From positions 1-64,000 of the forward strand of contig NZ_JAALLN010000022.1 in the NCBI RefSeq assembly GCF_011751075.1: DNA of 64,000 nt, written 5' to 3'. Shown one piece after another: positions 26,340-34,968 of this stretch. The notes beneath the pieces were generated by a model, which saw only the letters and a program-made list of their open reading frames with translations, was not told the origin of the DNA and did no database searches. This stretch comes from Flavobacterium poyangense (GTDB lineage Bacteria; Bacteroidota; Bacteroidia; Flavobacteriales; Flavobacteriaceae). The translations under genes were made by a program, and so were the position numbers. The stretch's first letter is position 1; the number at the start of each line of letters is the position of its first letter.

Positions 26340-28037
26340 TTATGGATTCTGAGTCAAAGTTCCCGGATAAGCATTTACTTCCGATTGCGGAATGTATTGT
26401 ATCACACGAGGACTTGAAGCCGGAACATCTATCATTGGCAAATGTGGACCCGGATAGTGACGTGTCATGGTTTGTCCGTTTCTGTAAACATCATAACCAC
26501 GGTGCGCTTCGAAGGCCAATTCTAACTGACGCTCTTCATCAATTCTTTGTACGGCATTGGTACTGTTTAATGAAGTGTAACCTCCGCCAACAATTGATCT
26601 TTCTCTAATAATATTAAGATTGGTCAATGCATTGGTATAATCTCCTTTTTTAGCATACGCTTCTGCCATGTTCAGGTACATTTCTGCCAATCTCGAGATA
26701 ATAGGAGAGTGCAGGTGTGAATCATTATTCTGTAAAGAACATTTTGTAATATAGAACATTGGGTATACACGATTTAAAAGCATCATGTAATCTTTTTCAC
26801 CGGTATAGATTTTACCTTGGTAGGTGATCGCATATTGATTTTCGGCTGCGTTTACTACGGTAAGATCATAATCTGTGTTTGAAATGGTGATATAGTAATC
26901 TCCATTCGGTTTTGTTTTTAACGGTTGTTGTACATAATTGTAACCGGTTTGAGCCCCAGCGGTATTGAAAACATCAACAACAAAACGGAATGCTGGTGTT
27001 TTATTTCCATTAGCATCTTCTGTAAATTGCGGATCGATGAACGCCCAACGAGCATCTTTTTTCAGACCGGCTTTTCGTAATAAGTCAAGATATTCGCCAC
27101 TGGCATACATTTCTCCCCATCCTTGTCCCTGAATATTGGCATACATTCCGCCAATTCCATAATAGTGATCAAATCCTGAATATTCTGATGCAACTCTTTT
27201 GATTGCAAAAATGGTTTCAGTTTGTTCAGGAGCGTCCGGTGCAAAAGTATTGTATTTCATAAAGTTCGTACGACTCAACAAATTGTATCTTCCGCTTGTA
27301 ATTACTTTCTGAGCATATTCTATAGAAAGTGTTGCATACTGCTGATTTGGAGTTTCGTAAGTTCCACTCATGTATAAGTATACTCTTGAAAGCATCGCCT
27401 GTGCAGCTTCTTTGGTTGCAAAAGAAGCAGCCTTGCCAACAGTCATAAGAGCTTCAGCTTTCTTCAAATCACTTATTGCCTGATCGTAAGTTGCTTTTAC
27501 AGTTGAACGATCCGGTAAATGAAGGTTACCAATATCAGCCGGCAGACCATTTACGATTGGCACACCTAAATTTGTCTCAGGCGATTGTGAATAAGGTCTT
27601 CCGTAAGTTCTTCCTAAGTAAAAATAAATCAGACCTCTTAGATAATAAGCTTCTCCAAGTTGTTGATCAACTGCAGCGCTTTCTCCTTCAGAAATAATTT
27701 TTATCAAATCACTTGATTGTGAAATGATTTTGTATCCATTATTCCAGAAAGTAGATAATCTGCCATTATCAGGAATGTGTTGATAAGAAATAAACGAGTA
27801 AAAAGAGTCAGTACTTGTCCCTCTGATCATGATGTTATCGCCCGGATATTCACCAACACGATGCATTACGTCTGACCATCCTTTTAGTTGTGCATAACAC
27901 CCGTTTAGTAAAACTTCGATTGAAGCTTCTTTATCTTGTTGTATTTTTTCTTGTGTATAGGAGCTAAATGGCTCTCTGTCTAACTCACATGAGGACAGAA
28001 AACTAACTGCAATACCTAATATTAATATCTTTTTCAT
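26340..28037 (-). CDS. SusD/RagB family outer-membrane glycan-binding lipoprotein
   Basis: A 565-residue surface lipoprotein (SFLSSC, Cys 17) that should cap the SusC barrel and bind the glycan. SusD features include the N-terminal ASIEVLLNGCYAQLKGWSD, the helical TPR-like segment (GEAYYLRGLIYFYLGRTYG), and the C-terminal RLAEMYLNMAEAYAKKGDYTNALTNLNIIRERS and ELAFEAHRGYDVYRNG. The length is normal. It is 13 bp downstream of its SusC partner. The ligand is unknown; genomic context suggests an amino-sugar-containing glycan. Confidence 0.95.
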   Translation of the reverse strand: MKKILILGIAVSFLSSCELDREPFSSYTQEKIQQDKEASIEVLLNGCYAQLKGWSDVMHRVGEYPGDNIMIRGTSTDSFYSFISYQHIPDNGRLSTFWNNGYKIISQSSDLIKIISEGESAAVDQQLGEAYYLRGLIYFYLGRTYGRPYSQSPETNLGVPIVNGLPADIGNLHLPDRSTVKATYDQAISDLKKAEALMTVGKAASFATKEAAQAMLSRVYLYMSGTYETPNQQYATLSIEYAQKVITSGRYNLLSRTNFMKYNTFAPDAPEQTETIFAIKRVASEYSGFDHYYGIGGMYANIQGQGWGEMYASGEYLDLLRKAGLKKDARWAFIDPQFTEDANGNKTPAFRFVVDVFNTAGAQTGYNYVQQPLKTKPNGDYYITISNTDYDLTVVNAAENQYAITYQGKIYTGEKDYMMLLNRVYPMFYITKCSLQNNDSHLHSPIISRLAEMYLNMAEAYAKKGDYTNALTNLNIIRERSIVGGGYTSLNSTNAVQRIDEERQLELAFEAHRGYDVYRNGQTMTRHYPGPHLPMIDVPASSPRVIQYIPQSEVNAYPGTLTQNP

Positions 28038-28050
28038 GATTTTGTTTTTT

Positions 28051-31000
28051 TTAAAGTGTTAGATTAAGTCCAAGTGTAACTCTGCTCGTTTGTGGATATA
28101 CGCCCGTATTAACACCCGAAATTACATATTGACCGGTTGCACTATTGTAATTTGGTGACAACTCCGGAGTTACACCTGAAAAATGAGAGATCGTAAATAA
28201 GTTTTCACCTGCAACAAATAATCTTAAACCGCTGATACCTGTATTTTTAACCGGTATGTTATATCCGATAGAAAGGCTTCTCATTTTCAGGTAAGTTCCG
28301 GTTTCAAGGAAACGGGAAGAAGCTTTATTTGAGTTGCTTGTATTATCATAAACAGCCTGTGGGTGTGTAGCAATATCACCGGGTTTTTCCCAACGGCTCC
28401 ACCCGCTATGCAGTTGCATTTGATTTCTGTCGGTATAAGCTCCGTCTGAGTCAAACTCTGTTCTTGAATAGTTATAGATTTCTCCGCCAACAGAATAGCT
28501 GAAAATGGCTGCAAAATCAAAGTTCTTATAGTTTAAACTTGTAGAGAATCCACCAAAGAAATCTGGAGTATATGATCCTATTATTTTTCTGTTTTTGAAA
28601 GCATCTGCATAATTGTATGTTTTTACGCGTTCTCCATCAGCATTGGTAGTATACCATTGTGGTTTTCCGTTTTCCGGGTCAACACCTGCCCATTCTGTTA
28701 AGTACCAGCTGTCTACATCTGTACCTGGTTTTAATAGTTTAGAAGCAGAACCTGCAACACCACTACCATCACCAACAATAATTTCTTTACGGTCTCCGTA
28801 AAGGCCGGTTACTTTGTTTTTATTTACACCAATATTGGCGTCAAAAGACCATTTCAGGTTTTCATTTTTAATGATATCTACATTAATAGAAGCTTCAAAA
28901 CCTCTGTTGTTTACAGCTCCAACGTTTCTCCAGATACTAGTTACACCAATAACTCCCGGAAGCGGAACCTGGTACAATAAATCGGAGGTGTTTTTATTGT
29001 AATAATCAAATGTGATGTTTACTCTGTTGAATAAACTTACATCCAGACCTATACCTGCAGTATATGTTTTTTCCCAGCTCAAATCAGGATTTGCTAATTG
29101 AGAAATCAAAGCACCCGGATTTTCGTCATAACTTTGAGAGAAAGAGTATAATGGCAAGTGTCCGTATAAGCTGTTAGGACGATTACCTACTGAACCATAA
29201 CTGGCTCTTAACTTCAGGTTATTTACCCAATCAGCTTTAAAGAAGGCTTCATTGTGAATGTTCCATCCTCCACTAATAGAAAAGAAATTACCATATTGTG
29301 CATTTTTTCCAAAGTTTGAGGCACCATCGCGACGGAAAGAAAACTGAGCTAAATATCTGTTATCGTAAGAGTAGTTCATATTGGAAAGTAGAGATTGTAC
29401 TGCCCATTCTGATCTGTTTCCTTTTACTTTTTCCGGTTTAGCAGCAGGATCTGCTACAAAGATTCCAGGAGGAATTCCGGTTGCAATAGCGTTGCTGAAT
29501 TTAGAACTATATTCATTCCACTCATAACCGGCAATAGCGTTTATTTCGTGTTTATCAATTTTGGTATTGAATTTTAATAATTGATTGGTGTAAAGTCTGT
29601 TGAACGTACTGAAATAATCTTCAATTCTACCTTTCACGGCTAAACCTGATGAAGATCTCGGATCAGAGTATGAGCTAGAATTTCCATTGCCAATAATGTA
29701 ATTGTTTACAGATGCAAAAGTCAGCCATTTAGTAAATTTAATATCAAAATCCAGATTGGAACGCACGTTGAAATCTGCAGATTCAGAGAAATCCCATTGT
29801 AAGTCATACAAGTAATTAGATCCGGTCGTATTGACCCAGGTTGGATTCGGTGCGTTTCCTACCAATGATCCATCCGGTAAGTATGGGCTATCCCATGGCA
29901 GATTACGATACATAGCACCAACAGAATGTTGTTTGTCGTAATTAGTTTCTTTTGTTAAGTTTATCTGAGGTCTTATGGTTAACCAGCTATTTGGTTTGTA
30001 TTCAAACTTCATCAAACCATTATATCTTTTATAATCATAACCAATTATGGCTCCGGTCTCTTCATAATAGCCTACTGAAACATAACTTTTAAAGTTTTCA
30101 CCACCACCGCTTACAGATAAGTTATAATCTTGGGCAACACCGGTTTGAGTACCGTTTTTCCACCAATCGTAGTTTTTGTTTCTTAACTCAGGTGTCCACC
30201 AGGATGCATTTTGAAAGATTTGTTTGTTCGAAAAAGAATTGTACAGGTCATATAATTCGGCTCCGTTCATGACTTTGAAATTGCCTGAATTTATTCTGGC
30301 CAAAGCAGTTTTGGCAGAGAAGTTGATTGTTGCTTTACCGGCTTTACCACTTTTTGTCGTTACCACAATAACACCGTTTGCACCTTGTGAACCGTATACT
30401 GCTGTAGAAGCGGCATCTTTAAGAACGGTTAGGGATTCAATATCAGAAGGATTCATGGTTGGGGAGCTGCTCCCTACAATTACACCATCTACAACCCAAA
30501 GAGGATCGGTGCTTCCGTTTACAGTGCTTTTTCCTCTGATTACTACTTTTGATACACCTCCGGGCTGACCGCCACTTGTACTGACAAAAACCCCGGTTGC
30601 TTTTCCTGCCAATAGGTTTTCGACATTAGGAGTGGTAACATCAAGCAGTTTTTTATCGTCTAAAGTTTGCAGAGATCCTGTCAAACTTTGTTTCTTAACC
30701 TTGCTGTACCCAACAACAACAACTTCATCCATTTGTTGTCCGGCTTCTTTCATCGTGATTTTCAAATTACCACTTCCTGCCGGTGCTTCTTGTTCCTGCA
30801 TACCCAGGAAAGAGAACACTAATACAGCAGAAGAATTGGGTACATCGATAGCAAAACTACCATCCATATCGGTCTGAACACCGGTTTTGGATCCTTTTAT
30901 GATAACATTTACTCCGGGAATCGGAATTCCTTTCTCATCTACTACTTTCCCTTTTACTATTTTCTGGAATGCGAATAAACTGGTTTTGTTTAAAGTTCTT

Positions 31001-31134
31001 TCAGTGGAGGGAGCAGCTGCATCGGCTGTCTGAAAGCTTAATGACAAAAGTGAAACTAAAGCCGCTTTTAAGCTTTTGTCAAGTACAGTTTGCAGGGCTG
31101 AGTTTCGGGGCTCGTTTGCAAATACTTTTTTCAT
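28051..31134 (-). CDS. SusC/RagA family TonB-linked outer-membrane transporter
   Basis: A 1027-residue TonB-dependent receptor. A signal/N-terminal extension (about 1-40) precedes a CarboxypepD_reg-like domain (about 58-135: IVKGKVVDEKGIPIPGVNVI). The TonB-box-like MDEVVVVGY (about 136-144) and the plug domain (about 145-260) follow, then the 22-strand barrel to the C-terminus, which ends in TSRVTLGLNLTL. It lacks the N-terminal STN domain used with anti-sigma factors, in line with control by the upstream LacI-type operator. It imports glycan oligosaccharides with the downstream SusD. Confidence 0.96.
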   Translation of the reverse strand: MKKVFANEPRNSALQTVLDKSLKAALVSLLSLSFQTADAAAPSTERTLNKTSLFAFQKIVKGKVVDEKGIPIPGVNVIIKGSKTGVQTDMDGSFAIDVPNSSAVLVFSFLGMQEQEAPAGSGNLKITMKEAGQQMDEVVVVGYSKVKKQSLTGSLQTLDDKKLLDVTTPNVENLLAGKATGVFVSTSGGQPGGVSKVVIRGKSTVNGSTDPLWVVDGVIVGSSSPTMNPSDIESLTVLKDAASTAVYGSQGANGVIVVTTKSGKAGKATINFSAKTALARINSGNFKVMNGAELYDLYNSFSNKQIFQNASWWTPELRNKNYDWWKNGTQTGVAQDYNLSVSGGGENFKSYVSVGYYEETGAIIGYDYKRYNGLMKFEYKPNSWLTIRPQINLTKETNYDKQHSVGAMYRNLPWDSPYLPDGSLVGNAPNPTWVNTTGSNYLYDLQWDFSESADFNVRSNLDFDIKFTKWLTFASVNNYIIGNGNSSSYSDPRSSSGLAVKGRIEDYFSTFNRLYTNQLLKFNTKIDKHEINAIAGYEWNEYSSKFSNAIATGIPPGIFVADPAAKPEKVKGNRSEWAVQSLLSNMNYSYDNRYLAQFSFRRDGASNFGKNAQYGNFFSISGGWNIHNEAFFKADWVNNLKLRASYGSVGNRPNSLYGHLPLYSFSQSYDENPGALISQLANPDLSWEKTYTAGIGLDVSLFNRVNITFDYYNKNTSDLLYQVPLPGVIGVTSIWRNVGAVNNRGFEASINVDIIKNENLKWSFDANIGVNKNKVTGLYGDRKEIIVGDGSGVAGSASKLLKPGTDVDSWYLTEWAGVDPENGKPQWYTTNADGERVKTYNYADAFKNRKIIGSYTPDFFGGFSTSLNYKNFDFAAIFSYSVGGEIYNYSRTEFDSDGAYTDRNQMQLHSGWSRWEKPGDIATHPQAVYDNTSNSNKASSRFLETGTYLKMRSLSIGYNIPVKNTGISGLRLFVAGENLFTISHFSGVTPELSPNYNSATGQYVISGVNTGVYPQTSRVTLGLNLTL

Positions 31135-31299
31135 ACTCTGGTTGGTTTTGATTAATAAAATTGAATCTTTTGTTAGTTGATTTTTTTTCTTTCAATAGTT
31201 AAAACTTAGTTTTTATTACCGCCTTTATTTTCACTTTAATACGCAAAAAAAAAGAGTGAAACGGAACTAAAAATGGAGCACTAAATTTTAATTATTCGA

Positions 31300-31383
31300 C
31301 GAAACTATCGATTATATTTTTATTAAACAAGAAAAAACAGAAAAAATGTGCTCGAACACACAAAATTTGTGTTCTCGAGCACA
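31300..31383 (-). promoter_or_regulatory. LacI-type double operator and promoter of PUL unit 1
   Basis: Reading the minus strand, two operator boxes (31,383-31,370, TGTGCTCGAGAACA; 31,360-31,347, TGTGTTCGAGCACA) have centres 23 bp apart. They are followed after 16 bp by TTG (31,330-31,328), a 20-bp spacer and TAGTTTCG (31,307-31,300). The layout is the same at 49,054-49,137 and 50,946-51,027. The boxes sit upstream of the -33 element. The leader to the susC start is about 160 nt. The rest of the 31,135-31,781 gap is AT-rich and featureless. Confidence 0.85.
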
Positions 31384-31781
31384 TAAAAATGCAATAATTG
31401 CTTTTTTTGACATAAAAAGATGACGATTTTTTAAAATAAAATAGAAAAGACAACGTTCTTTTGTTTAACAGGAATCTTAAGTTGAATATTTTGCTTTTAG
31501 TAAATAATAGTTATTTTGTTTTATTAAGTAAGAATGTGTTAATTTTTGAAGCTGTATATTGCTAATAAGTTGATTATTTGTTTGAGAAATGATATCGTGT
31601 TTTTTTGTGGGTTTTTTATTTCAGAGTTAAAAATAACTTAAAAAGTAGTGTTCCTTTTACGGAAAGTTTGACTTATATTAGCCTTTCAAAAGCGAAATAA
31701 AAGTGTGTTTTTTTGAGCACTGAAATTTCGAAAAAATGCCAGCCAAATTTGGTTAACGAATAGTTGAAAATCGGAAAAAAT

Positions 31782-32432
31782 ATGAGCGCAATTTTAAAAG
31801 AATATCAGGTTAAATTTATCGACCAAAAGAAAAAAAATGAGGCTGCAGATTTAGATTTTAATTTCTGGGAAAAAGCAAATTGTTTAACTGATTTTTGTTC
31901 GCCCTGGAATACGGATTCTTTTTCAAAAATTGAATTTCGGGCACTCTGGGATTTTGACTATTTGTATTTTAATTTTAAGGTTTTTGATGGTAACATTTAT
32001 ATTGATCAAAAAGACGATAGTATTGACAGTATCGGAAATTCGGACCGCGTAGAATTGTTTTTTAGAAAAAATGAAGCAATGAGTCCATACTATTGTCTGG
32101 AGATGGATACAACAGCCAGAGTGATGGATTTTGAGGCGTATCCCAATCATAATTTTGATTTTGAGTGGAGTTGGCCTAAGAACGAATTAAAGCTCAAGGC
32201 GTCAAAGGAAAGTACTTTTTTTATACTTCAGGGTAAGATTAGTATTTCGTCTTTAAAAGCTTTAGATTTAATTCACAATAACATCATAGAAACAGGTGTG
32301 TATCGTGCTAAATTTTCTCAAAATAACGATGCACAATATGAACCTACCTGGATTACGTGGGTGAATCCGGGCACGGAGACGCCTAATTTTCATATCGCTT
32401 CTTCTTTTGGGAGGTTTGTTTTAATGGAATAG
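31782..32432 (+). CDS. CBM9-like carbohydrate-binding domain protein
   Basis: A 216-residue protein from the ATG at 31,782; an in-frame TTG at 31,764 would add six residues but is less likely. It looks like a single family 9 carbohydrate-binding (DOMON-like) beta-sandwich: FSKIEFRALWDFDYLYFNFKV, then SDRVELFFRKN and the C-terminal ARFSQNN-type strand. No signal peptide is visible, unusual for a protein meant to bind extracellular glycan, so a cytosolic role or non-classical export must be considered. It is divergent from the SusC gene and could share its operator. Confidence 0.78.
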   Translation: MSAILKEYQVKFIDQKKKNEAADLDFNFWEKANCLTDFCSPWNTDSFSKIEFRALWDFDYLYFNFKVFDGNIYIDQKDDSIDSIGNSDRVELFFRKNEAMSPYYCLEMDTTARVMDFEAYPNHNFDFEWSWPKNELKLKASKESTFFILQGKISISSLKALDLIHNNIIETGVYRAKFSQNNDAQYEPTWITWVNPGTETPNFHIASSFGRFVLME

Positions 32433-32473
32433 CGGTTGTTGTTTAACTGCTAGGGGCGCAAAGTTTTCTACCG

Positions 32474-32574
32474 TGTCATTACGAAGAATGAGGAATCACA
32501 CTAGAAACTCCACACAGTATGTCGCCAATCTTTGTCGAATTACTGGGTGTGATTTCTCCTGCGTCGAAATGATA
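32474..32574. repeat. REP-like palindromic intergenic element, copy 3
   Basis: Imperfect arms 32,474-32,501 and 32,547-32,574 flank the shared centre gccaatctttgtcgaattac. The left arm resembles copy 1 and the right arm resembles copy 2, so this copy looks like a mosaic. The gap 32,433-32,757 holds this element and a terminator. Confidence 0.8.
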
Positions 32575-32659
32575 ATTACAAGGGCGATTCGGTAAATGAT
32601 AGGGTGGTAATACAATAGCGACAGTTAGAAATAGTATGGCTTGAATAAAGCACAAAAAA

Positions 32660-32695
32660 AAAGAGATTGTCTCACAGCTATGAGACAATCTCTTC
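32660..32695 (-). terminator. Terminator of PUL unit 2 (possibly bidirectional)
   Basis: A perfect 13-bp stem, agagattgtctca / tgagacaatctct (32,662-32,674 / 32,681-32,693), has a T run on the minus strand. It lies between the convergent CBM9-like and M1 peptidase genes. Confidence 0.9.
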
Positions 32696-32757
32696 CAAAA
32701 ACAAATAATACTAACTAAGTTAAGGTACTTAGATCTTAAGTTTCTTGATGTCGTTTT

Positions 32758-34941
32758 TTAGTATTTCTGACTGTTGAACCTCTTGATTAATGGAGTTACA
32801 TGGTTTTTAGTGTCTTCGTCTAAAGAATTTAATGCTTTGTCGGCCTCATCAGCTGAAAATTTGGTTAATCCGCAGATGCCGGCTGCAATTACATTATATG
32901 ATTGGTTTTTGATACTTTCCAGCATCAATCCTTTATATTCCGGATTGACTGTAGAACCTAATTTTATAATCGCGGCAGCTCTTGCAATTGTCTTTTTATC
33001 GTTTTTGGCGATATTCAGTAAGCTTTTTAGAGCAGCATTTTTGGTTTGATTGTCTTCTAAACTAATTGCTTTGATGCTTAAAACGCGCACATCGTCTTGT
33101 TGATCTTCTAAACCGGCCAATAGAATTTGCTGCGCATCCTGACTTTTAGCTGTAGTGGCAAATTTAACCGCTTCGATTCTGTTGTAATAGGAGGGAGCAT
33201 TTTTATATTGAAAAAGATAATCTGCTATTTTTTTGTTGTCAATAATTTTACCTACTAAAATTTTATCAGGATCCAGGTCTGTAAAATTAGGCTGTGCCGG
33301 TACATCAAAACTAAAAGTTTGTTCTCTTTTGTCAATTAAAATATCCTTTCTTATTTTGGTTCCGTTAACGTAAAAATCAACTTTTAGAGGAAGGCTGAAC
33401 GTTTGAACGGAGCTTTCTTGTGTTTGTTTTACCGCTATAGTTGCTTTTCCATCTGCATATCCGTATTCGACATTTAAAATAGGATTCCCACCTTGGTAGT
33501 ACCATTGGTTAAAATAAGGGCTCCAGTCTTTCCCGGTGACCTCTTCCATTGCTAAACGCAGTTGATGTGATTCTCCCGATTTAAAAGCATTTACAGTTAA
33601 GTAACGATTTAAGGATTTAAAAAAGGCCGCATCACCCATTTGATTTTTTAAGGCATATAAAATAATGGATCCTTTGGAGTAGCTGATATTATCAAACATA
33701 TCATCTTGGTTTTCGTAATGAAAACGAGCTAAAACAGGGCTGTCCCCATTTTTTTGAGAACGCAGGTAATTTTGTAATTTTTCATAACGAGATCGGTCTT
33801 CTGCGTCTTGTCCTGCATCATGTCCATGCCAAAGTACTTCACCAAAAGTGGCAAAAGATTCATTCATGGTTAAGTTAGACCAGGATTCGGCGGTAACATA
33901 ATCTCCAAACCATTGGTGAAAAAGTTCGTGAGCAATGGTACTCTCCTGATTATCGTCTAACAATTCTCTTTCGGTTCTTTGCACATATTCACCATGTAAA
34001 GTGGCCGAAGTATTTTCCATTGCACCCGAAACAAAATCTCTGGCTACCACTTGTGAATATTTTACCCAAGGATAATCCACGCCTAACATTTTGCTGTAAA
34101 AAGCCATCATATCGGGTGTTTTTCCAAAAATCTGTTTCGCATAGGGTGCGTATTTTGGCTCCAGATAATAACTGACTTCTTTTCCTTTATAATAGTCTTT
34201 ATAGATTTTAAAATCGCCAACTGCCATCATAAATAAATAAGGAGAATGCGGTAATTCCATTTTCCAGGTATCGGTACGCGTACCATTTTTATTTACTTTT
34301 TGTGCGGTTAACTTTCCATTGGATAGAGTGGTGTATTTGGACTCTACCGTCATAGCGATTTCAGAAGTTGTTTTCTGATTCGGTTTGTCAATTGTCGGAA
34401 ACCAGGCCGAAGAAGCTTCTGTTTCGCCTTGCGTCCAGATTTGAACCGGTTTGTCTCCTTTTCCGTCAGGATTTATAAAGTACAGACCTCTTGCATCCGT
34501 AATCGCATTGCTTCCTTTGGCTTTTAATTGATCCGGTTTTGCTGTATAATTAATGAAAATCGTATATTTTTCTGTGCTTTGGTATTTTCTGTTTAGTGTA
34601 ATAAAAATCTGTTGGTTATCGTATTTGTATTTTAAAGGAATACTTTTTTGTCCGTCAATAATGGCAATTTCTTTAAGATCCATTCCTTTGGCATCTAAAG
34701 TAAGTGTATCTGTTTCGTAAAAATGAGGTTTTAGCGTAAGCCATCCTTTTCCGTACAAATAACGTTTTCCATAATCAAAAGAGACTTCGAGCTTGGTATG
34801 AAGCAAATCGTGAACTTTTAAAGGTGTAACTCTATAAATCGACAAATCACTTTTGTTTTGCTCTGCATTTTGTGCCTCTATATTTTGGCAGCCCAATACG
34901 ACAAGACTAAAAAAGGTGTATTTTAAAAAATGTTTATTCAT
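32758..34941 (-). CDS. M1 family zinc aminopeptidase with C-terminal HEAT-like repeats
   Basis: A 727-residue exported peptidase (signal with possible lipobox LGC, Cys 18). The gluzincin motifs are present: GAMEN at about 306-310 for the peptide N-terminus, HELFHQW at about 338-344, and the third ligand glutamate at about 361 (TMNESFA). The C-terminal region (about 590-720) has helical HEAT-like repeats (QQILLAGLEDQQDDVRVLSI) instead of the large ERAP1 domain. It should trim peptides outside the cytoplasm. It is the last gene of the second PUL run, 27 bp after the DUF5107 gene, hinting that the target is a glycoprotein. Confidence 0.92.
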   Translation of the reverse strand: MNKHFLKYTFFSLVVLGCQNIEAQNAEQNKSDLSIYRVTPLKVHDLLHTKLEVSFDYGKRYLYGKGWLTLKPHFYETDTLTLDAKGMDLKEIAIIDGQKSIPLKYKYDNQQIFITLNRKYQSTEKYTIFINYTAKPDQLKAKGSNAITDARGLYFINPDGKGDKPVQIWTQGETEASSAWFPTIDKPNQKTTSEIAMTVESKYTTLSNGKLTAQKVNKNGTRTDTWKMELPHSPYLFMMAVGDFKIYKDYYKGKEVSYYLEPKYAPYAKQIFGKTPDMMAFYSKMLGVDYPWVKYSQVVARDFVSGAMENTSATLHGEYVQRTERELLDDNQESTIAHELFHQWFGDYVTAESWSNLTMNESFATFGEVLWHGHDAGQDAEDRSRYEKLQNYLRSQKNGDSPVLARFHYENQDDMFDNISYSKGSIILYALKNQMGDAAFFKSLNRYLTVNAFKSGESHQLRLAMEEVTGKDWSPYFNQWYYQGGNPILNVEYGYADGKATIAVKQTQESSVQTFSLPLKVDFYVNGTKIRKDILIDKREQTFSFDVPAQPNFTDLDPDKILVGKIIDNKKIADYLFQYKNAPSYYNRIEAVKFATTAKSQDAQQILLAGLEDQQDDVRVLSIKAISLEDNQTKNAALKSLLNIAKNDKKTIARAAAIIKLGSTVNPEYKGLMLESIKNQSYNVIAAGICGLTKFSADEADKALNSLDEDTKNHVTPLIKRFNSQKY

Positions 34942-34968
34942 GGTATTTTAATTTATATAAGGTAGTTT

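Noticed and set aside
32479..32688. 69-codon frame over REP-like copy 3
   Set aside because: Similar frames occur over the other copies (for example 3,461-3,649) because the element itself is conserved, not because it codes for protein.
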